Below, in pieces: positions 1-5,119 of a DNA stretch of 6,616 nt; the stretch's first letter is position 1, and every line of letters begins with the position of its first letter. This DNA is from an uncultured Limnohabitans sp. (GTDB lineage: Bacteria > Pseudomonadota > Gammaproteobacteria > Burkholderiales > Burkholderiaceae_C). The stretch lies in assembly GCA_937928195.1 (NCBI GenBank), contig CALEYZ010000075.1, positions 1 to 6,616 of the forward strand, read 5' to 3'. The notes beneath the pieces are model-generated. The model was not told the origin of the DNA. It saw only the letters and a list, made by a program, of their open reading frames with translations, and searched no databases. Position numbers and translations under genes: made by a program.

Positions 1-1
1 A

Positions 2-664
2 TTTGTTGACGGGTGATTGGGGGTCTAACAGTAAAGCCACCAAATGACGCACTTGGTCTTCGGACAAGATACCGTTGTGACCCGCACGTGGCATGTTGGA
101 GCAGGCGTTGTAAGCCTTGGAATTCCAAATTTTGCCCCAGGTGTATTCCACGATCAGTTTGACATCTGGGCTGTCTGGGTTGTTGACGCTTCGAATTTTT
201 CCGTAGTTGTAGAGGCTAGGTCCAATGGTGCCGTAGGAAATTTCTTTGGGGTCCATTTGGTGGCAGTTGTAGCAATTGCCACCATTGACCGTTTTGTCGT
301 CATCCGTGAAGGTCAGACCGCGACCGTTTTGGGCAATTTTTTCGCCTTCTTTCCAATCACCTAGGAACTTGCCGTTGCTGGGCCACTTGATGGTTTTTAA
401 GTTGGCGGCTTCTAGGGCTTGACTTGTTTTTTCATCCAAGGGTTTGCCGTTGGCATCGGCTTCACTGCAAGCCTGATTGGTTTCATCGATGCTGGCCAAG
501 ATGCTGGCTTTGACGATGCCTTCATCGCGGAATGAGGCTTTCACAATCTGCTGTGTGAGCGCTTTCAGGTCTGATGCGCTGGGCACCGAGGCGCATCCAA
601 CAGCCAACAACGCAACCGCTGCGAGAGCCAGGCTGGTACGAAGTTTTGAATTCATTTTTTTCAT
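2..664 (-). CDS. soxX: SoxX, c-type cytochrome subunit of SoxAX (3' end cut by window edge)
   Basis: Small subunit of the SoxAX cytochrome, which oxidatively couples thiosulfate to the SoxY cysteine in the periplasm. 221 codons are visible; the reading frame is open to the edge and ends in LLLDPQSPVNK, which looks like the normal SoxX C-terminus, so only the stop or a few residues are missing. The single haem site is CYNCH at residues 131-135, and M191 in NACSNMPR is the likely distal ligand. Two further cysteines, C66 and C188, could form a disulfide (inference). The start at 664 is chosen because GGAG at 676-673 lies 8 bases upstream; the in-frame ATG at 655 is 17 bases from it. The N-terminus has lysines, a hydrophobic run, then LAVGC with C24 at a lipobox-like position, so the protein may be a lipoprotein rather than soluble. 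It follows soxA after 15 bases and is surely cotranscribed with it. Confidence 0.93.
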   Translation of the reverse strand, partial: MKKMNSKLRTSLALAAVALLAVGCASVPSASDLKALTQQIVKASFRDEGIVKASILASIDETNQACSEADANGKPLDEKTSQALEAANLKTIKWPSNGKFLGDWKEGEKIAQNGRGLTFTDDDKTVNGGNCYNCHQMDPKEISYGTIGPSLYNYGKIRSVNNPDSPDVKLIVEYTWGKIWNSKAYNACSNMPRAGHNGILSEDQVRHLVALLLDPQSPVNK

Positions 665-672
665 GGCATGGA

Positions 673-676
673 CTCC
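673..676 (-). promoter_or_regulatory. Ribosome binding site deciding the soxX start
   Basis: GGAG on the minus strand, 8 bases before the ATG at 664 and just after the soxA stop codon. It supports the MKKMNSK start over the in-frame ATG three codons later. Confidence 0.6.
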
Positions 677-679
677 GAT

Positions 680-1495
680 TTAGCGCTTGATGGCAGGGGC
701 AATGGACGCAGAGCCTTGGGAATTCACACCCAAGTACACGCCCAAGGCAATGGTGGCATCACTGCCAAAACCAGGGTAGGGGAAGCGCTGCTGACGGTAG
801 CAATCGTTCAGGCGTTGCTGCATGCCCCACATCTGACCATTCGAGACACGATAGGCTGGCCATGCGGCAAAGCCAATGCCATCACCCGGATTTTTGGTGA
901 GGTTGGGCAGGTCCTGAAGGCGAATGCGCTTGCCATCTTCTGCATGACAAGAGGCGCAGGCAAAGTCATGCGGACCACCGCGTTGGAAGAACAGTCGTTT
1001 ACCGACTTCGTAAAAAGTTTTCTCGGACGCGTGGGCTTGCGACAGGTTGAATTTCATGCCTTTGGATTCGGATGACAACCAAGTGGCCAGAGCTGTGACA
1101 TTGACTTGTTCGCCTTTGCCAAAGGGCGTCTTGGCAATTTCGGCGGCATTGAAGCCCTGCAAGGTTTCCATGCAGGTGAGCAGCCTCGACTCCATGTCTT
1201 GCACGCGCCCAGTGTCTGCAAAATATTTGGGCAACTCGACAAACACGCCTTTGTAGACACCGGGGCCTTTGCCTAAATCACATTTTTCAAGCGATGCATT
1301 TTTGGGGCCGCGTTTTTGAGTCCACAATCCTTCGCCTTTGGCTTCGAACAAGTCGGCAGGGTTACCGTCTTGCAACATGGCGCGGTATTCATCAATGCCT
1401 TGACTGGCAGTTTTTTGCGCCAGACTGCTGAGACTGAGGGTCATTAGACCTGCAGCCAATAAGACGGAGAGTGTTTGCTTCATGTTTTGCATCAT
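680..1495 (-). CDS. soxA: SoxA, monohaem L-cysteine S-thiosulfotransferase subunit
   Basis: Catalytic subunit of SoxAX, which joins thiosulfate to the cysteine of SoxY in SoxYZ. The protein is 271 residues, the usual size. Residues 5-26 form a Sec signal peptide with probable cleavage after SSLA (26). There is one haem motif, CASCH at 180-184. Where dihaem SoxA proteins carry a first CXXCH, this one has isolated C72 (in EKCDLG) and C108 (in LLTC), so it belongs to the monohaem type; these two may form a disulfide. C232 in NDCYRQQRFP matches the conserved active-site cysteine haem ligand, known in the family to be a persulfide, and R228, four residues before it, matches the conserved active-site arginine. 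The start at 1495 has GAGG 5 bases upstream (1504-1501). It lies downstream of the soxZ terminator-like hairpin and 15 bases before soxX. Confidence 0.96.
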   Translation of the reverse strand: MMQNMKQTLSVLLAAGLMTLSLSSLAQKTASQGIDEYRAMLQDGNPADLFEAKGEGLWTQKRGPKNASLEKCDLGKGPGVYKGVFVELPKYFADTGRVQDMESRLLTCMETLQGFNAAEIAKTPFGKGEQVNVTALATWLSSESKGMKFNLSQAHASEKTFYEVGKRLFFQRGGPHDFACASCHAEDGKRIRLQDLPNLTKNPGDGIGFAAWPAYRVSNGQMWGMQQRLNDCYRQQRFPYPGFGSDATIALGVYLGVNSQGSASIAPAIKR

Positions 1496-1518
1496 GTGCG
1501 CCTCAATGTGTCAACTTC

Positions 1519-1555
1519 AAAAACTGAAAAAGGGTGAAGATTGCGCTTCACCCTT
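1519..1555 (-). terminator. Intrinsic terminator-like hairpin between soxZ and soxA
   Basis: On the minus strand, AAGGGTGAAG (1555-1546), a 6-base loop CGCAAT, and CTTCACCCTT (1539-1530) form a perfect 10-bp stem. It runs into TTTTT (1531-1527), then CAG and a second TTTTT (1523-1519). This is the classic shape of a rho-independent terminator in the direction of the sox genes, 18 bases after the soxZ stop. Because soxA and soxX follow in the same direction, it probably acts as a partial terminator or mRNA 3'-end stabiliser for soxYZ, unless soxA has its own promoter in the short gap. Confidence 0.75.
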
Positions 1556-1573
1556 GATGTGCAACTTGGTAGC

Positions 1574-1885
1574 TTAGGACACCGTGGCTTCGTCGGTGCG
1601 GGTGTCACCCTTGCTGTCTTTCCATGTGACTGCAATTTTGTCACCGGCTTTGGCGCCTTTGACTGCAAATTGCAAAAATGGATTTTTGGAGACAGCGGGT
1701 CCCCATTCGGCCGCCAAAACGGGTTTGCCGTTGTGTGTTGCAGTGACTTCTTGAATGAACCATGCGGGCACTGTTTTGCCAGCGGCATCTTTGCGTTGAC
1801 CGGATTCCATTTCGTGACTCATCAGAACACGAACAGTTGCTTTGTCGCCAGAGGCTTGGGCGCGAATGCGCATTGGATCTGCCAT
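1574..1885 (-). CDS. soxZ: SoxZ, sulfur-carrier complex subunit
   Basis: Partner of SoxY in the SoxYZ carrier, which holds pathway intermediates on the SoxY cysteine while the other Sox enzymes act on them. The protein has 103 residues, the normal family length, and the whole chain reads as SoxZ: MRIRAQ near the N-terminus, VRVLMSHEMESGQRKD around 18-33, VPAWFIQEV, then GPAVSKNPF and a C-terminal DEATVS. There is no cysteine and no signal peptide, so export probably depends on the Tat signal of SoxY in a preformed complex, as known for the family. The start at 1885 (MADPMRI) is fixed by AGGAG at 1896-1892, 6 bases upstream. An upstream in-frame ATG at 1942 would overlap soxY and adds 19 residues foreign to SoxZ. 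soxZ follows soxY after 44 bases. Confidence 0.96.
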   Translation of the reverse strand: MADPMRIRAQASGDKATVRVLMSHEMESGQRKDAAGKTVPAWFIQEVTATHNGKPVLAAEWGPAVSKNPFLQFAVKGAKAGDKIAVTWKDSKGDTRTDEATVS

Positions 1886-1929
1886 TTTTTTCTCCTGAAT
1901 AGGTGTGAATGAACTATGAGGTGAGGGGC

Positions 1930-2385
1930 TTAACCGCCACAACCACCCAAAGTGACTTTGACTTCTTTCTTGGCGAACAAAGCCTTGCCGTCGGCCATGA
2001 TGGCCACAGCGTAGACATCGGACGATTGGCCCATCTTGGCGCGTGTAGAGAAATTGGCTTCGACGGCATCGCTCACGTGGAACATGGCCACCAATGCTGC
2101 CGGGTTCTTCTCAACCAAAACCAACATTTGTTTGACACCTGGCAATGTGGTGCTGGCACCCAAAGGAACCACAGCGCCATTTTCTGCAATATCAGGACCC
2201 GTGATGGAAACGTCTTTGCTTTCAGCAATGGCGCCACCGCCGTAGGCCTTCACTGCGTCTTGAACCGACTTGGCATCAAAGCCGGTTTTGTTAAATGCTG
2301 CGTGAGCAAATTGAGGGAAGCCAGCAGAAGCCAGCAAGCCTGCAACCACCATGCTCTGTTTGATTGTCTCGCGACGAGTTTGCAT
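1930..2385 (-). CDS. soxY: SoxY, thiosulfate carrier protein
   Basis: Carrier of the pathway: thiosulfate and later sulfane and sulfonate intermediates are bound covalently to its C-terminal cysteine. The 151-residue protein ends in GGCGG, the flexible swinging-arm motif, with C149 as the attachment site and the only cysteine. The N-terminus has a twin-arginine signal (TRRETIK, residues 3-9; threonine stands at the usual phenylalanine position), a hydrophobic stretch at 11-22 and likely cleavage near FAHA|A (29/30). The start at 2385 has AAGGAG (2397-2392) 6 bases upstream. It is separated from soxD by 83 bases containing an inverted repeat and is followed by soxZ, with which it forms the SoxYZ heterodimer. 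Confidence 0.97.
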   Translation of the reverse strand: MQTRRETIKQSMVVAGLLASAGFPQFAHAAFNKTGFDAKSVQDAVKAYGGGAIAESKDVSITGPDIAENGAVVPLGASTTLPGVKQMLVLVEKNPAALVAMFHVSDAVEANFSTRAKMGQSSDVYAVAIMADGKALFAKKEVKVTLGGCGG

Positions 2386-2426
2386 CTGATTCTCCTTGTG
2401 AATAAGTTGATGCTATTGAAATCTGC

Positions 2427-2463
2427 GTCAAAGTCAATTCAATTAAAACTGATGAACTTTGAC
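2427..2463. repeat. Inverted repeat between soxD and soxY
   Basis: GTCAAAGT (2427-2434) and ACTTTGAC (2456-2463) form perfect 8-base arms around a 21-base AT-rich loop. CTTTTTT follows on the plus strand, so a terminator reading would only serve antisense transcription. In the sense direction no T-run follows. It could be an mRNA processing or stability hairpin, or a protein-binding site before soxYZ; the arms are AT-rich and the loop is long, so chance is possible. Confidence 0.4.
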
Positions 2464-2468
2464 CTTTT

Positions 2469-3563
2469 TTACTTTTGACTTCCGTTGGCAATCCACTCAG
2501 CGATGAGCTTTGCGTCTGCATCGCTTAAGTTTTGTGCAGGCATGGGGATAGCCCCCCAAACACCTGAACCACCTGACTTGATTTTGCCTGCTATGTAATC
2601 AACTTTGCCTGGGTATTTTTTAGCAATGTCGTTAAAGCCTGGCCCCACAATTTTCTTGTCGACGCCGTGGCATGCCGTACAGACGTTTTTGCTTAACAGG
2701 GCCATAACGGCTTTGTTGTCAGCTTTGCCATCTGCTGCTTTGGCGGGTGCGGTGGGAGAGGGACTTGTCGCAGGCGCGCTGGTGCTGGTTTTGCCCGTAC
2801 TGCCTTCTGGCTTGGTGGTGTCGGCGCCTTTTTGCTGACCGACCAAACGATTTTGTTCACTCAAGTTGCCATGGGCATTGCGTGCAAAGTCTGGCAAGAA
2901 TGAAGCGACTTTGGCTTCTGGTTTGCAATCTTTCATGCAAATCGTATTTTGCGTGTCGGGTTTGCTGGTGCCGCCAAATTCTTTACCAGGCCACATGGCG
3001 TGTGCTGTGGTCATGCCATTGCGATTGGGCATCCGCTTTTGCACCTCTGCAATGTTTTTGTTGGACAAAACAAAGTCATCGGGCACCACGCCTGCCAAGT
3101 TCAACAAGAAACCTGTGACTGCGTAGACTTCTTCTGTGGTGAGTGTCTTGGGACTGGTCCAAGGCATGGCACGGTTGATGTAGTCCCACAAAGTTGACAC
3201 TGTGGCCACCTTCATGATGGTGGTTCGACCGGGGAAGTCTGTGCGTGTGAGGTTGGCTACACGGCCTGTTTTGATGTCCTCGGCGGTGGTGCCACCAATC
3301 AAGGGGCTGAAGACTTCATTGGATTCACCAAAAATTCCATGACATTGCGCACATTTGGCTTCCCATACATCTTGGCCTTTGGCCACAGAACCAGAGCCAA
3401 CAGGCAAGCCTTTAAAGTCGGGTCGAACATCAATGTCCCAAGCTGCGACTTCTTTGGGGGTGGCGTCTCGACCTACGCCTGGATATTTGGTGCTTTGCGC
3501 AAATGCAGATGCAAGGGACAGGCTGATGGCGATGGCCAGAACAATCTTAGGAAACTTGAACAT
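2469..3563 (-). CDS. soxD: SoxD, dihaem cytochrome c subunit of sulfane dehydrogenase SoxCD
   Basis: Electron-accepting subunit of SoxCD, taking electrons from the molybdenum centre of SoxC as the sulfane sulfur on SoxY is oxidised. The 364 residues comprise a Sec signal (1-22, cleavage after AFA), a first cytochrome domain with CAQCH at 71-75 and probable ligand M133 (NRAMPW), a middle region with CMKDC at 209-213, a low-complexity Ser/Thr/Pro/Ala/Lys linker at about 246-283, and a C-terminal class I cytochrome domain with CTACH at 295-299 and probable ligand M341 (IPMPAQ). It is therefore a full dihaem SoxD. The start at 3563 has GAGG (3573-3570) 6 bases upstream. The first 17 bases overlap the end of soxC, which suggests translational coupling and matched amounts of the two subunits. 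Confidence 0.96.
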   Translation of the reverse strand: MFKFPKIVLAIAISLSLASAFAQSTKYPGVGRDATPKEVAAWDIDVRPDFKGLPVGSGSVAKGQDVWEAKCAQCHGIFGESNEVFSPLIGGTTAEDIKTGRVANLTRTDFPGRTTIMKVATVSTLWDYINRAMPWTSPKTLTTEEVYAVTGFLLNLAGVVPDDFVLSNKNIAEVQKRMPNRNGMTTAHAMWPGKEFGGTSKPDTQNTICMKDCKPEAKVASFLPDFARNAHGNLSEQNRLVGQQKGADTTKPEGSTGKTSTSAPATSPSPTAPAKAADGKADNKAVMALLSKNVCTACHGVDKKIVGPGFNDIAKKYPGKVDYIAGKIKSGGSGVWGAIPMPAQNLSDADAKLIAEWIANGSQK

Positions 3564-4935
3564 TTTTCACCTCGCCATTTTCTTGGACCAACCATGACTG
3601 AATGGCATTGTTGTGATAGATAGAACGCGTACCACGCACATCGCGAAGTTGTTTGTACATGGGCTGGACATAGCCTGTTTCATCTTGTGCGCGCCTCTGG
3701 ATGATGGCGGGTTTGCCATCCCAGACCCAATCCAAATTGAAGCGCGTGAGGGCTTTTGACAACACCGGTGTTTCGAGTCTTGCTTGACGCCAGTTGCGCC
3801 CGCCATCGGTTGACACGTCGACGCGTTTGATCTTGCCTTTGCCCGACCAAGCCAAGCCTGTGATGTTGTAAAAACCTTTGTCCAACAAAACTTGGCCGCC
3901 CGAGGGGGTTGTGACCACGCTCTTGCATTCTTGAATGTTGGTGTACTGACGGTGCAGTCCACTGGGTTGCAAATCGATGTAGTGCACGGCTTCATCTTTG
4001 GCAGCGTAGGGCTGATCGCCCACTTCAACGCGTCGCAGGTATTTGACCCAACTGACGCCTTGAACGCCTGGCACGACCAAGCGCAAGGGGTAGCCGTTTT
4101 CTGGACGCAACATTTCGCCGTTTTGGCCATAGGCCACCAACACTTCACCTGAAGTGATGAGGCTCATGGGAATGGTGCGTGTCATGGCTGAGCCGTCACC
4201 GCCTTCTGCCAAAACAAACTTGCCATTTTTCAAATCGGCACCCGCTAATTCAAGCAGGGTGATGAGTGGTACGCCTGTGAATTCACTGCAAGACAACATG
4301 CCGTGTGTGTATTGCACCGTGGGCACCGCTACATTGCCCCAATCGACCGCCGTATTGGCACCACATTCAATGAAGTGAAAGCGTGAGACAGAGGGCAAGC
4401 GCATGATTTCATCCATAGTGAAAACCTTGGGGTTTTTCACCATGCCGTTGATCATGAAGCGATGTTTGGAGGGATCAATGTCCCACCAGCCCTGGTGGTG
4501 ACGCTCAAAGTGCAGGCCGCTGGGCGTGACGATGCCAAACAAAGATTGCAAGGGTGCAAAAGAAACGGATGCCTGTGTGGTTTGTGTCAAACCAGGGCTT
4601 TGGCGTCGTTGCAAATTGGACTCGTATTTGGAGGGTTTGCCGTAACCCTCTGTTGCAACACCCTGGCCAAGCCCAGTGGCGTGTGCGGGCAAATTCAAAA
4701 TGTTGGGGTCACCACCCTCAGTAGGGATAGGGTTGCCTTGGGCCCAAGCATTGGCGGGCGCTGCGACTGCTGCAACACCTGCCGCTGTTGCTGTAGAGGC
4801 TGCTGCAAATGCACGACGAATGAAGTCGCGGCGACCTTGTTTGCCTTCAGCAAAAACCGTTTTGACATCAGCAGGGGTTAAGAAATTTTCAGGGGCTTTT
4901 TGGACCCGTCCTGAGGAATTGAATTGCTCTTTCAC
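3547..4935 (-). CDS. soxC: SoxC, molybdenum subunit of sulfane dehydrogenase SoxCD
   Basis: Sulfite-oxidase-family molybdenum enzyme. With SoxD it removes six electrons from the sulfane sulfur bound to SoxY, allowing complete oxidation of thiosulfate. From the GTG start the protein has 462 residues: an N-terminal tail, a twin-arginine signal (GRRDFIR, about 34-40) with an alanine-rich hydrophobic stretch and cleavage near NAWA (62-65), then the molybdopterin-binding domain with Mo-ligand cysteine C191 in FHFIECGANT, and a C-terminal Mo-cofactor dimerisation domain containing VDVSTDGGRNWRQA. The GTG at 4935 is preferred because AAGGAG sits 5 bases upstream; the ATG at 4962 and GTG at 4965 are in frame but lack a Shine-Dalgarno. 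The molybdenum cofactor implies Tat export after folding. The 3' end overlaps soxD by 17 bases. It is the first sox gene after an intergenic region with several palindromes. Confidence 0.95.
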   Translation of the reverse strand: MKEQFNSSGRVQKAPENFLTPADVKTVFAEGKQGRRDFIRRAFAAASTATAAGVAAVAAPANAWAQGNPIPTEGGDPNILNLPAHATGLGQGVATEGYGKPSKYESNLQRRQSPGLTQTTQASVSFAPLQSLFGIVTPSGLHFERHHQGWWDIDPSKHRFMINGMVKNPKVFTMDEIMRLPSVSRFHFIECGANTAVDWGNVAVPTVQYTHGMLSCSEFTGVPLITLLELAGADLKNGKFVLAEGGDGSAMTRTIPMSLITSGEVLVAYGQNGEMLRPENGYPLRLVVPGVQGVSWVKYLRRVEVGDQPYAAKDEAVHYIDLQPSGLHRQYTNIQECKSVVTTPSGGQVLLDKGFYNITGLAWSGKGKIKRVDVSTDGGRNWRQARLETPVLSKALTRFNLDWVWDGKPAIIQRRAQDETGYVQPMYKQLRDVRGTRSIYHNNAIQSWLVQENGEVKNVQVS

Positions 4936-4940
4936 ACTAT

Positions 4941-4946
4941 CTCCTT
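4941..4946 (-). promoter_or_regulatory. Ribosome binding site deciding the soxC GTG start
   Basis: AAGGAG on the minus strand, 5 bases (ATAGT) before the GTG at 4935. It lies inside the longer open frame that begins at 4962/4965 and argues for the shorter protein beginning VKEQFNSS (read as Met at the start). Confidence 0.65.
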
Positions 4947-4970
4947 GGTCAGCATGGGCCATCACACTTT

Positions 4971-5000
4971 AACTTATATAAGTTGGTGCTTATTTATAAG
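4971..5000. promoter_or_regulatory. Paired AT-rich palindromes upstream of soxC, candidate operator
   Basis: AACTTATATAAGTT (4971-4984) is a perfect 14-base palindrome, and CTTAT-TT-ATAAG (4989-5000) is a second dyad built from the same CTTAT/ATAAG halves, with centres 17 bases apart. They lie 36-65 bases before the soxC start, where a promoter and operator are expected. Known sox repressors include ArsR-type SoxR proteins that bind AT-rich dyads; that this is such a site is inference. TATAAA and TATATA within the dyads could be -10 hexamers, but no convincing -35 could be assigned. Confidence 0.5.
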
Positions 5001-5009
5001 CGGTGATTC

Positions 5010-5025
5010 TCAGCTGTGTGGCTGA
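5010..5025. repeat. Small inverted repeat upstream of soxC
   Basis: TCAGC (5010-5014) and GCTGA (5021-5025) flank a 6-base TGTGTG spacer, 10 bases beyond the AT-rich dyads. It may be part of the same control region; short arms make chance quite possible. Confidence 0.3.
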
Positions 5026-5066
5026 ACTCAAAATTACAAAAAATTTGCGTCTGATTGTGATTGACA

Positions 5067-5106
5067 TGCACAAAGAGGAATTGATTTAAATCAATTCCTC
5101 TGTGCA
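5067..5106. repeat. Long palindrome after the FadL-like gene
   Basis: A 28-base perfect palindrome (5074-5101; half-site AGAGGAATTGATTT, centre TTT|AAA) is extended by a further 5 bp (TGCAC at 5067-5071 against 5102-5106) after a two-base AA bulge. It begins 13 bases after the stop of the FadL-like gene. As RNA it would make a long hairpin, but no T-run follows directly on the minus strand; six Ts appear about 20 bases further on. It may be a non-canonical terminator or mRNA 3'-end hairpin, or a binding site for a dimeric regulator of the soxC promoter. Confidence 0.65.
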
Positions 5107-5119
5107 ACTCAAAAAGTGC

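Noticed and set aside
668..1075. Plus-strand open frames opposite soxA, soxD, soxC and the FadL-like gene (such as 668-1075, 2747-3118, 4462-4881)
   Set aside because: All are shadows of minus-strand genes whose proteins are identifiable over their full length.
1054..1260. Minus-strand 68-codon frame inside soxA
   Set aside because: It is in another frame on the same strand, wholly inside soxA, with no family resemblance.
1886..1942. Longer soxZ beginning at the ATG at 1942
   Set aside because: It overlaps the soxY end, lacks a ribosome binding site and adds residues unlike SoxZ, whereas AGGAG sits 6 bases before the ATG at 1885.
1909..2478. 189-codon open frame on the plus strand over soxY
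   Set aside because: It lies antisense to the well-supported soxY and its flanks, has no ribosome binding site of note and no recognisable domain; its residues mirror the codons of the opposite strand.
4971..5067. A specific sigma-70 promoter for soxC
   Set aside because: TATAAA and TATATA are present, but no acceptable -35 lies at 16-18 bases, so exact boxes are not claimed.
5067..5106. Calling the long palindrome a standard rho-independent terminator
   Set aside because: No T-run follows the stem directly on either strand, so it is listed as a repeat of uncertain role.
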